From the NCBI GenBank assembly GCA_002110485.1, contig MOWL01000068.1, positions 558,001-622,000 of the forward strand: DNA of 64,000 nt, in the 5' to 3' direction. This DNA is from Emergomyces orientalis (taxonomy: Eukaryota; Ascomycota; Eurotiomycetes; Onygenales; Ajellomycetaceae). Positions 47,579-58,019 of this stretch are shown piece by piece (within the stretch, counting starts at the first letter, position 1; every line of letters begins with the position of its first letter). Below the pieces are notes generated by a model. It saw nothing but the letters and a program-made list of their open reading frames with translations. It ran no database searches and was not told the DNA's origin. A program made the translations under genes and the position numbers.

Positions 47579-48394
47579 ATGTTGTCTGCGCAAGATACAA
47601 ACCGGCGTGTCTATATGCACCCTACTACAACTCCTAGTATTCCCCTTAACTCACAACATGCCCGTATACCACGATGCAACTCTATCTCGAAGATGCAGTA
47701 TCAACGACAAGGACCGCCGGAGCAAGCCATGAGAGTTCAAAACCAAGATTTACAACACATATGGATCGTCACGGGCCCTGCAGGCTGTGGTAAAACGACT
47801 ATTGCCAAAAATTTATGTAAAAAATTGCAGGTGGAATATATTGAAGGGGACGACGTAAGTAACAACCTCACCTACTCCTACCACCAAAGATGCCGCTACA
47901 GACATAACTCAGAATCTTGTTAGAAATGGTTCTTGAAAAGCTGACAACAAATAAAAAAGTATCATCCGGAAAGCAATAAACAGAAGATGAGAAACAACAC
48001 TCCGCTGGACGACGGGGACCGCTGGGACTGGCTAATCGCACTACGTGATGCTGCTATAGAGTCTCTTCAAACACGGTCGGCTGTCGTGGTGACATGTTCC
48101 GCTTTGAAGAAGAAGTATCGCGACGTCATACGAGTTGCAGCATATAACCACCCAATGGTCCAAATCCACTTCATCTATCTAGATGCCGAAGAAGACGTTC
48201 TTGTTCAGCGCGTTACGGCGCGGAAAGATCACTATATGCCGCCTACGATGGTCCATTCGCAGTTCCAAGCGCTGGAAAAGCCGGTTCCGGGTTCAGAAGG
48301 GGATGCAATAACCGTGTCGTGCGATGCCCAGCCGAATGTGGTGCAGGATCGTGTGAATCGCGAAGTAGACCGAATCATGGAGGAATATAAGTGA
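47579..48394 (+). CDS. Gluconokinase (P-loop, GntK/IdnK family)
   Basis: Two exons (47579-47854, 47960-48394; 105-nt intron, phase 0) give 236 aa. It phosphorylates D-gluconate to 6-phosphogluconate, feeding the pentose phosphate pathway. The Walker A motif GPAGCGKTT lies at 66-74. Exon 2 opens with the family motif YHPESNKQKM, then TPLDDGDRWDWL and CSALKKKYRD, which bind gluconate and form the lid; the end DRIMEEYK is typical. The family normally starts close to the P-loop, so the 60 residues before it are extra. Downstream in-frame ATGs at 47693 and 47729 could be the real start, or the extension could target the protein. Confidence 0.93.
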
Positions 48395-49857
48395 GGCTTT
48401 GGGTACTGTTGCGAAAGAGCTCGCGGCGCCAAGGCCCGAACCGGCAAAAGAATGGGCGTTTCTGCACACTAAATGCAAGTGGAGCAGCAGGGCGTTGGAC
48501 TTCTTCCCACCATGTTTCAAGATTTTGAACAATACGGCGCCACTCCACCCGAGTGCTATTACCCATATTTTCCCCCGGGAGGTCTTGTATCCATCGATTA
48601 TGACCCCTTACCGGCGGAAGCGAAAAGATATTTCTCCTTGTGACGAAGACAGATTAAGTTCCAGCTTTTGAGGACTGAAGAAGACTGATGGAAGTGCCAC
48701 ACGCCTTCAATCCAACCACTCGATGTCAGCACCATACATGCGGACATTACACCTTCCCGCAAGTAACGCATGACGGAAGATTTTATATTTCTTTACTGTC
48801 GCCTTTTTCCAATTTTCCCCTTTGTCCTAGCTCTCTGTCTACACTTTATTCGATTTTAATTCACGTTTGTGGTTGTTTTTCCGGCATCATATAAATTTGC
48901 CAGACAGCGGGGAGTGATATTTTTTTTTCAACTATTTATTTTGTTTTTCCCGTTCAAATTTATATCACCTGCCTCTTGTTCACCTCTCTTCAGCATGTCC
49001 ACATAGTTGTTTCGCAAGGCGTGGTTGGCGTATTAATGTACCTAGGGCAAATTCCTATCCTGACAAGGAAGGATGGGTGTGGTTTGGCGCAGAAAGACTT
49101 TGGAAGAACAATGTGGGAATTAGCCTAGGCCTTTTTTTATTCTTTTTTTTCATTCTGTCATACAACTTATCTTGTTTTTCCTAATATTTTCAGCGTTTGT
49201 ACCTGGGAAGAACGCAGTATTACCTTCTGTTATTGGTTTTTTGTAAATTAAGTACTTGAATTATAAACTCATCTACAGGAAGCCCAGTTAGCATGTTGTG
49301 CTCGAAGATGCTTCTCAATTTCGCTCACATCCTTACGCTACCTTCCTACAATTAATTCAATAGAATAGGCGAACTTCCTACCAAAATTCCCATCATATTC
49401 AGAGCCATCCAACCAAGCATATATACATATTTCAATAAAGATGTCTGGTAGGGTTTCATTGTCTCCCCCGTTTGTTGACCAGGATTCCTATAAATTCTTA
49501 AGCGCTCCTCTACATTCTTCCATACATACTAGCAATGTGATAAATGAACGTCCATTTGTTGCTTTTTTACATTTATCTATCAGTTTGTACTGCGAACCAT
49601 TCTTACCACCTAAAAACCTTGGGAGACAGGTGCACGTTCGCACAGTACCGAATGCACATCCAACTCAAGTCAGGCAGGGGTCATGCTTTATGCTTGGTAC
49701 AGATAGCCATTGTCATGATATACCCATAGGACAGAGAAAGCCAAAGGAGGAGAACAAAACGGCAGGGGAACAAGATAAAAAATAGAAGGCCACCCACTTT
49801 CCCTCCCAAGAAAAGACAAGAATAGGCTCATAATAATCAGTCTATGTATCAAACCTC
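48395..49857. other. Convergent 3' region, no gene seen
   Basis: A 1.46-kb T-rich stretch between convergent genes. A 114-codon plus-strand frame at 49441-49785 has no recognised features and is not called. Confidence 0.4.
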
Positions 49858-51515
49858 CTATCTGAGCGCCAACATCATTGACTCAGGCTCCTCCAGATAC
49901 AACCTAACCTTCTCCGCCATCCTCGCCATCGTCGCCCCATCTATAACTCTATGATCCGCACTCCAGCTAAAATTCACCTTCTCGCCCTTAACCACGTTCC
50001 CAGCCTCGTCAAAGACTGGGACAGTTTTCGCCCTTCCAACGCCAAGAATGGCGACTTCGCTCGGCACAATGACTGGGCCAACGTAGGTCCCTCCAATATT
50101 ACCAATGTTGGAAACTGTGATAGTTCCACCGCTCAGGTCTGCAGGGGTCAATTTGCCCGCACGCGCCACTTCGCTAAGTCGGATGAGCTCTGTGGCGATG
50201 TCGAGGATGGAACGGGCCTGGACGTTTTTGATATTGGGTACCAGAAGGCCTGTTGGAGTGTCCATGGCGACACCAATGTTGTGATTTGAGCGCATGACTA
50301 GGGCAGGCTTGTTGGGGTTGGTGGTTGCGTCCACTCTGGCGTTTAGAATGGGGTAGGCGTTTAGGGAGAGAGAGACGGCTTTGATGATGAAGGGGAGGTA
50401 GGACAGTTTTAGGGGTTGGGTAGGGTGTGTTGCAAGTTTCTTGCGAATGGAGGATAGGGACCCGATGTTGAGTTCATCGGCGTAGAGGAAGTGCGGAATG
50501 GTCAAAGATCGGGTCATGGTCTTGAACATTTGGGATTGAATTGGAGTTAATGGGCTGGTGGTTTCGGTTTGTGGGGTGCTAATGTCTAATGCAGGTTGTG
50601 TAGCCAGGGATGCCGATGGTGCTGCTGGGGTTGGCGCAGCGTCTCGCTCCGCGACGTATCGGAGGACGTCTTCCTTCATAACCCGTCCATCTTTGCCGGT
50701 TCCGGATACGTTTAGAATGTCCACGTTCAGCTCCTTCAACATCCCACGGACAGCGGGGGTTGCAAGAGAAGCAAATTTAGATTGGGGAGGTGTAGCTTGC
50801 GCAGCGGGCGCTAGTGGTGTTTCGGGAGCCACGGATACACCAGGAATTTCTGCAACCACCTGCTCTGGTGGCGGGGGGGTTGGCTCGTTAGCTGGTGGAG
50901 GAGGCGCGTTTTCATCAGGGTATTTTGATTCATCCACATCGATGTCACACAAAGCCTTGTAATCATATTAGCTAACCTGTGTGTCATGTATTCATTCGAT
51001 TGGGGGTTTCCATACCATTCCTGTTGGCACAGTATCATCGGCTTGGAAGTGTAATTTCTTTATGACTCCTTCGTACCTCGACGTTATCTGCAGGAGTTTG
51101 TTAGCACATATCGGCTGCTAGGTGTAGCTTGGCCAAAGAAGGAACACGTACATCGTCGACTGCTTTGTCGGACTGATATTGGCATAATGGCTTCCATTCC
51201 TCTATCTTCGCCCCCTCCTGCACGTACCATTGTATGATCTGGATCTCGGTGATTCCTATATATGAGCTGTAGGTTAGCACATAGTTTTTTCTTCAGAAAT
51301 TAGATGCAGCAGGCTCATATATCAAAGGGGATTACTATACCTTCACCGACATCCTTCAGAAGCTGAGACCTGATTGCGCATGATGCGGGGGAAACATGAA
51401 ATCTCCGGCGGTGAGGATAGCTGGGGATGCGAGAAGCCGATGGTACAAGGCGAGCTGGGGAGCTACTTGGGAGCAAAGCTTGGGCAAAAGACCCTCTGCA
51501 GCGTAGAGGCATCAT
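49858..51515 (-). CDS. Branched-chain 2-oxoacid dehydrogenase E2 (dihydrolipoyl transacylase)
   Basis: Four exons (51515-51341, 51255-51152, 51087-51016, 50955-49858) encode 482 aa. The mitochondrial E2 core moves the acyl group from lipoamide to CoA in breakdown of Leu, Ile and Val. The N terminus is Arg/Ser-rich without acids, a mitochondrial presequence. The lipoyl domain follows, with the lipoylated lysine at K89 in YQSDKAVDD. After an Ala/Pro linker comes the E1/E3-binding domain (TPAVRGMLKELNVD ... GTGKDGRVMKEDV), then the catalytic domain with FSWSADHRVIDGA carrying the His/Asp pair. Substrate choice of branched-chain rather than pyruvate or 2-oxoglutarate rests on overall domain similarity and the single lipoyl domain; moderately sure of that subclass. 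Confidence 0.93.
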
Positions 51516-53208
51516 ATCTCAGGTTGTGTATAGGAAGAAAGGGATCAATTGAGAGGACGCTGGCCTCTTTAAGCAGGAGAAGTCTCTATACATTTCTTCG
51601 CCGAGTCTTCGGCTGTGGTTGATAACGGCCGATAGTAGCCGTGCATGCCGGGGTCACGTGGAAATGGCTGACTGCCGGGTAATATTACACGCAGTATTGT
51701 AATACCGGGTTACCGAAAAATTTGAGATGCCGTGTTTGCTCGTATTATTATTATTATTTACATACATACCTGTTACATACCCAGGCTTGACGTACAAGTC
51801 TCCTCTTAATTTTGCTTCCAGATACATGACATATTATTCCCTTGATGCCACTCGCAAACAAGGCGTGGGCGAATGCTCAACTCCTAGCGATGTCATTTTA
51901 CCAATGCAAGACCCCTTACATGACTCAGATCACTGAGGGAAAGAAAAATTACGAATTCAAGAAATTTTGTCCCAAACCTACTGTGGAATGAATCTGGTTG
52001 TATTGGACCGCTCCGCACTCTAGCATCACTCTGCCCGCACGGACAAGGAATCCCAACGATCTTCTTCTGGACGAAGATGACCTGGGCGATACTGAATTCA
52101 ACCATAGCCACAAGGACTGGGACGGCTACGACTACACTACAAAAGGGCCACTGTCTACGAGCTTCAACGGCCGATATCCCTCAAGAAGATGAGAGAGAAG
52201 CATGGTTCCAAGTCAGCACCGGCCTCGTTTACCTGCCCAAGTCAATAAGTAACGAGCTCAATTGGGAACAGCAGAGCTGATAAAGAAATTTGATGTTGAT
52301 TCTTAAGCTTTGGCTAACATTCAGGTAGTTGAGTAACCGAAGAAAACAATTATTAGACACTTGAGATGGGTGGTGGAAACTCATGACCGCAACGTTTCTA
52401 CTCTTTACTGGCCAATCTTTCATTACGAACTAACATGTATTTAATTGTAGTTAACTACTATCTAACCTGTTCAGGTTAATTAGACTTCAAGTGAAACTGT
52501 CTTGATTGATAAAGGAGAATACGAATCGGGAGATGATGGGCTGCTGGCTACATACAAACCTTCTCTGGGTGGCCGTTGCAACTCAAAATTAATGACTGAC
52601 AACGCAACCACGGGAGCAGCGCGGCCTCGTTTTATAACTCTGGTAGTGGATACTTAGGGCTGCCGAAGTCAATGGACGGGGAAAGCGAAAAGATGGGGCC
52701 TGGTAACGGGGGTAATAACTAAGCGATGCAAGTGGAAATACGTCCATCAAGCACCAAAGTTTTGCACCAAATATGGCCGTTCATTTAGTGCAACGGAAGG
52801 CTACAGAAAAAGTATAGTTGAACGAAGTCTCTGGCTACATTTTGCATACTTTTGATCGATAAGATTTGTTGATAATTATGGTTACAGAAATTGTTCTTTT
52901 TCTAATATCAAGACCATCTCAATCGGAAGAAGCTGAGTGAGGAGTTTATACTATAATGTACTGTACATACATTCACCCTGCTGTTGGTGAAATATTTTGT
53001 ACATGTACTCTGTCGTTAATTGTATCCCAACTCGTATCACAAAAACAGCAGGGTGAACCCATAATGTCCTTCATTCGTACGTTTAACTGCACTTTCGGAG
53101 ACACAAACACCCACCAGATCCAAGGGAACCTTTGCATCCTCATCGCCAAACAAGCAAGAGAATTTGCGTTGCTTCTCACGAACAAAGCCGCGAGGACAGG
53201 ATGCCCCG
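51516..53208. other. Intergenic 1.7 kb, no gene called
   Basis: This lies upstream of the E2 gene and downstream of the Cid2/MIX23-like gene, both minus strand. It includes a TTA-repeat-containing plus-strand frame at 51727-51936 with a signal-peptide-like start and small frames at 51998-52280, none convincing. Confidence 0.4.
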
Positions 53209-53902
53209 TCATCGTTTCCGGTCCTGATCCTCCCGCCAGTGATCCAATGCATCCTCCCATCTTACAGATGCCCCACCACACCGCTCCATAACCAAACCCC
53301 ACGTCCTCGATCGTATAATTCGTTCAACTCCCCTCTCATTCCTCAGCAACATCGCTAGAGATTCGGTCCTCGCTTCCCGCGGGAAAAATCTGGCCGAATA
53401 CGGATCCAACCGCTCATCGACCACTCTTTCTCTATCCTTTGCCGATTCTCCCTGGCGCAGTAGGAGATCTGGATCGTCTGGGTCGGGGCTCGTCGCCACC
53501 CCAGCGCAATAATTCAGGACATCGGACCGGTTCTGCCATGAGGGGAAGAGGACATTATTCTGAAACGAGCGGCATTTCTCTGGCTCTATTTGGCCTTTAA
53601 TTCCGTAATCTGTCTGTCGAGTAGTTGTCATAAAGGGGTCAAACCCTTTCTGTGCTGGCGTGAGGAGGGCATTTAGATTCTGCGTGATGGAGTCGTCTAT
53701 TGTAGATCGTGAGATGCGGAGGAAGTCTAAGACCATGTGGGTAAAGGATATACCCAGTCAGTTTTATTTATTATTTCTTTTAATCTATGTATCTGGGTGG
53801 CTGTTGGAATTTGTGTGTTTGGATGCAGTAGGTACCTCTGAGTGCCCTCTCATTAAAACAAAACTGCGGAGTCAGACTTGGCTGAGAGAGGGGCCGGGAC
53901 AT
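53209..53902 (-). CDS. Cid2/MIX23-like protein
   Basis: Two exons (53902-53836, 53726-53209; 109-nt intron, phase 1) encode 194 aa. The start MSRPLSQPSLTPQFCFNERALR joins DFLRISRSTIDDSITQNLN across the intron, as in the fungal family called caffeine-induced death protein 2, now linked to MIX23 of the mitochondrial intermembrane space. Conserved parts include EPEKCRSFQNNVLFPSWQ, a NYCAGVATSPDPDDPD stretch, and a C-terminal WGLVMERCGG. Four cysteines recur at family positions. The C-terminal end after the last Cys is charged. Family assignment comes from memory of the motifs, and the function is only loosely established. Confidence 0.78.
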
Positions 53903-54848
53903 TTCCCTTTTGGCCGGCGGCGATGGCTGGTCGTCTGAGGGAGAGAGCTTAGCCCAAAACCAATCCTGCATGAAACTGTTTGGACAGCTCAATCTGCACG
54001 AGAAGCTGTCTTGATAGCTATGGATTAAAATGTGTTGATCTCATTGATATCATTGAAGTTGGGTTCCACCCCAAAACAAATATCCCCAGGAGTTCTTATA
54101 ACCAAAAAATACAACAATAAAATCATGTAATAAAGTGGGATGTATTCCGTATTTGATTTAGTAAGTGTTTTGAGAAGTTAGATATTGAATAAAGTAGCCG
54201 GGAATTTGGATGTTCCCCGTAGGAAAATATAGTTAGTTATGTTCAAGAAATTGTAGCTGAATTTCTCCATACGTCAGGTCACATGACCACGTGTTTAATG
54301 GGAACGCGTCCATTTTCCTCTGGAAGACCAAAAGGACAAAATTCTTCTGGCAACATTCGACACGGCGAAATAGACCAAAAGTTCAGATTCACCGGAAAAA
54401 TGCCCCAAATCCAAATATTCCAGGATTTTGCCATTCCACATATTCTAGGCTGCGATTAATTCGGCCTTCTCATGATGACTAATCCCCTGCTAGCCTTGAG
54501 CTTGATGCGCTATCCAACAGGGCGTCTGCCTTCAGCCATAAATACGATCTCAGCATCAAGCAACTAGGCCATTCCTGATATTACTCATATTATCTGGTAA
54601 CTGCGTCTTCTCAAATAGATCCCCCCCCCCCCCCGACAAACTTCACCCGGATTTTTGTGCTTTGTTTTGGACGAAATTTAAGTTATTGCTGATTGTCATT
54701 TACCGCTACGAGATTCTAGATATCTTCACGTTTATGTGACTTGCTACCTAGAAGAGGGCGCACTCGGTTCGATTCGGCTCCATTTTTAATATATCTGACA
54801 TCTCACCACTTGATACACTTTCAAGCCTTGTCATATATTATTCCCATC
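53903..54848. promoter_or_regulatory. Divergent region Cid2/MIX23-like / Fpg
   Basis: A 946-bp gap between divergent starts with a 14-nt C-run at 54621-54634. A T-arm-like GGTTCGATTC near 54767 was checked and does not form a tRNA. Confidence 0.4.
54621..54634. repeat. Poly-C tract (14 nt)
   Basis: Uninterrupted run of 14 C in the Fpg upstream region. Confidence 0.95.
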
Positions 54849-56073
54849 ATGCCTGAGCTAGCGGAAGTGGCGCGAATTGTTGATTTCATTCGCAAGTATC
54901 TCGTGGGCAAAGCCATCACCAATGTCCGTGTCCAAGATGACCCCATCGTCTTTGGCAAAGCGGGAACGACGGCTGCGGAGTTCAAGAAACACATGGAGGG
55001 GAAAAAGATTGTGGGTTCGGGACAACAAGGGAAATATTTCTGGATAACCATGTCCTCTCCGCCTCACCCTGTTATGCATTTTGGCATGACTGGTTGGTTG
55101 AAGTTAAAAAACGTGGATACGCATTATTATCGAACCCCAGCGCCGGAGAATGGGGACGCACCGTGGCCACCTAAATTCTGGAAATTTATTCTCCAGGTTG
55201 ATGATGCCTCGAAAACTGAGGCTGCATTTGTGGATGCACGACGGCTTGGCCGTGTGCGATTGGTCGATTGCCCTGGAGCCGACATTAGAAAACATAGCCC
55301 ACTGAAAGAGAATGGGCCAGATCCTATTTTGGACAAGGATATCTTGACCTTGGGTTGGTTAAAGAAGAAATTGGCGAGCAAGAAAGTCCCCATAAAGGCA
55401 TTACTGCTCGATCAGGCCAATATCAGTGGACTTGGCAATTGGATGGGGTTCGTTCGCTCTATATAGACTTCTTGATTGGGAGACTGTTAGTTAACCAAAG
55501 TGTTCTACCAGGGATGAAGTATTGTACCATGCCAAAATCCACCCGGAGCAATACTGTAATACCGTCCCGGAGGCCCAGATCGAACAACTCTACACCGCAA
55601 TCAACTACGTATGCTCAACGTCGGTTGATCTCCTGGGGAATTCGGAATTGTTTCCCGCCGACTGGCTGTTCAAACATCGATGGGGTAAAGGGAAGAAGAA
55701 TCATTCGCAAAAGCTGCCCAATGGCGACAAAATAGTTTTCATCACAGTGGGAGGCCGCACCAGTGCTGTAGTACCATCTGTGCAGAAAAAGACAGGCCCA
55801 GTTGCGGGAGAGTCGAGAGATGCGGGAGATTCGGCTACGGAGATTGATGAACCACCACCTAAAAGGAAGAAAGGTACTACAGTAAAGAGGGAAAGTAAAG
55901 GTGAGGAGAATGGCAAAGACGAGACTTCCCCCAATAAAGTTTCACCTAGGAAGCCCACAGCTGGACCGGGGTTAAATGATGAAGAAGAGGCAAACCGCCA
56001 GGAGCAGAAAGCTTCTCAAATGGAAACACTCCCCATTTCAAAGCATGGGAGATCATTACGTTCGAGAAAATAA
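54849..56073 (+). CDS. Formamidopyrimidine-DNA glycosylase (Fpg/MutM-like), zincless type
   Basis: Two exons (54849-55447, 55512-56073; 64-nt intron, phase 2) give 386 aa. Fpg removes oxidised purines such as 8-oxoguanine and cuts the abasic site. Catalytic features visible are Met-Pro-Glu at the N terminus (P2 the Schiff-base residue, E3), K62 in QQGKYF, and the helix-two-turn-helix motif ISGLGNWMGDEVLYHAKIHP formed across the intron. No CxxC zinc finger follows; instead GGRTSAVVPSVQ with R282 matches the zincless finger of plant and some fungal Fpg proteins. The last 95 residues are a charged disordered tail with a likely NLS (PPPKRKK). The gene converges on PARG with 287 bp between stops. 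Confidence 0.94.
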
Positions 56074-56360
56074 TTAAGGGCGTTCAGCTGTTTATTTTTT
56101 ATGTATTTTTATATATTTTTTGTTGAGTCACTAACAAATAAGTGAGGCGTTAGCCGGTTTCGTTAATTCATTATTCATGAGATATGTATCCTTGTTTAAC
56201 CGGTTTGGGCTCCGTATCTCAAACCATCCCAACCATATATTGATAATGCCCTCCTTCGTTCCACCAGTCGTCGATAAAACGAAGATCTCGCCACCTATGG
56301 AGGAATGCACAGACAGTTCTTCGCTATGAACAAGGGTATTTAGATGTAATAATAGTAATC

Positions 56361-57497
56361 TTAAACGAGCACCTCATTTAGTCTTCGATAGAACACACCA
56401 AAATTGCCATCCCCATCTTTCCCCTCATCCCGATCATCCATAACAGCAAATATTACACTTTCCCACCACCCTCCGGTGAATTCCCGCTCCTGAAAGACCT
56501 CACCCCAACAATCCGCCACCTCTTCTTTCGGATTCTCAAACGCCCCACAACCCAGAGCCCCCAGCACCAATCGCCGATGTTGATTAACCGCCGCAGTCCG
56601 CAAAACCACTCTCATCTTCTCCTTCATAATTTCCCGATCAGCAGGATCTTTATAAACCGGCCTAATCCCCAATCCTGGCACCTCCCTCGTCCTAACATCT
56701 GGCACACAGAGCGCTGCCACGCTGACCACACTGACAACTGGCAGCTTGTATGGCTGCGATAAGTCGAGCAGCTTATGCTTGCCTTCATTCATATTGGCAC
56801 GAATCACCAGTACCGTCGGGGAGTAAATTGCACCCATCTCCGGTATCGGATAGTAGCGCAGTTTCAGTGAGAAGCTGAGGCTACTTCGATAACAGAGCGC
56901 TTCTTCCTGTGCCAAAGCCCCGCGTTTCCAACCACCACCTGCATTGTGTGCATTGGCCATGTTCAAGATGCATACAGGCTTCTTGTCTTGGATGGTGATA
57001 TACTTGGCGCATTCCGCTAGGCCAATGGCTGTGTCGAAGGTGTCCGCGTCGTGGATGCGGATTGCGGTAGGAGGGAGACCCGGACAGAAACGATGGGCGA
57101 GACGGGGCGGGTTTGGAGGCGCGTACAGGTATCCCTTTGGGGGGGCATGAGGTGCGGTAGCGAGAATATTGGGAAGTAAAGTGGTGGTTTCCGCGGCTAT
57201 GTAGGAGAGATTTTTGCGACGGGCTTGGATTGCGCGTTTACGCTCCAGATTGCTTTGATAGTCGGAATCTGTGGATGTGGTGGTGCTGTATGACTCCTGT
57301 GGCTGCAATATGGATGGAGTATGCTCTATGTCCTCCATTTGGTCTTGCGAATCATTCTGCGAAGCACTGGGTGTTGTACCATCGTTCGAGGAGCGGCGGA
57401 CAAAGTATGGGGAGCAGGAGTTTCCTAGGTCCCTTCTCCGCTCCGGGTGGAGGTTAAGTACGGTTTGCACCAGTTTGCGGTTCGTGGGGTCAGCCAT
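56361..57497 (-). CDS. Bacterial-type poly(ADP-ribose) glycohydrolase (TIGR02452/DUF2263)
   Basis: A single exon encodes 378 aa. Microbial-type PARGs cleave poly(ADP-ribose) with a macrodomain-like fold. The signature GGG-x(n)-QEE is complete: G187-G189 in NAHNAGGGW and Q197-E198-E199, where the second Glu is catalytic. Also conserved are an earlier VCILNMANAHN strand, YSPTVLVIR, and near the C terminus LVLGALGCGAFENP, the second ADP-ribose-binding loop. The first 85 residues are Ser/Thr/Gln-rich and poorly conserved. Domain homology is certain; in vivo substrate (PAR chains or other ADP-ribose) is inferred. It diverges from NAR1 across 522 bp and converges on Fpg. Confidence 0.93.
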   Translation of the reverse strand: MADPTNRKLVQTVLNLHPERRRDLGNSCSPYFVRRSSNDGTTPSASQNDSQDQMEDIEHTPSILQPQESYSTTTSTDSDYQSNLERKRAIQARRKNLSYIAAETTTLLPNILATAPHAPPKGYLYAPPNPPRLAHRFCPGLPPTAIRIHDADTFDTAIGLAECAKYITIQDKKPVCILNMANAHNAGGGWKRGALAQEEALCYRSSLSFSLKLRYYPIPEMGAIYSPTVLVIRANMNEGKHKLLDLSQPYKLPVVSVVSVAALCVPDVRTREVPGLGIRPVYKDPADREIMKEKMRVVLRTAAVNQHRRLVLGALGCGAFENPKEEVADCWGEVFQEREFTGGWWESVIFAVMDDRDEGKDGDGNFGVFYRRLNEVLV

Positions 57498-58019
57498 CCT
57501 CGGAATTTCGTTGGGATAGGCAACTAATGTAGTTTAACAAGCTAGTAACATCCCGCGCTCAATATCTCCCCGTAGAGCAGAGATATACCTGATAAAAGTT
57601 GTGGGTGTAGTAGCCGTGGTGCAAGACTCCGTATTGTAGACTTACTAAGCCACGCTCTGGGCAGCCCTGCGAAAGCGGTGAGATAGATAAAAAATTCTGC
57701 CGGCAGAAAAAGAAGCTTATCTAAGCGGTAAGGCCTGATCAGGTCTAGCGCGGGGGATATTGCCACTTTTTTAGGTCCAGCCCGAGATGCCGAATTACTA
57801 AGCGGTGTATCTAGTTAACTAAACTATGGGGATCCATTTCATGCTTTACTTTTACTTTTTGCCTCTTCACAGATGTATTTGTTAATATACTTGCTATATC
57901 TTCTTTTATTTCTGCTGGCACGTACAGCACTATAATTATTCAATAGCCAGGTGCTTCGGATTTGGTGGGACGTCTTTACGACCACCACAGCGCCATTTTT
58001 CTGGTGCTCCGCTGCCGAG
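57498..58019. promoter_or_regulatory. Divergent promoter region PARG / NAR1
   Basis: A 522-bp gap between two divergent start codons. No specific site can be assigned. Confidence 0.45.

Noticed and set aside
51727..51936. Signal-peptide-like small ORF
   Set aside because: The hydrophobic part comes from a TTA repeat; the rest is not protein-like.
54700..54785. tRNA-like T-arm sequence (GGTTCGATTC)
   Set aside because: No matching A box, anticodon arm or acceptor pairing can be drawn.
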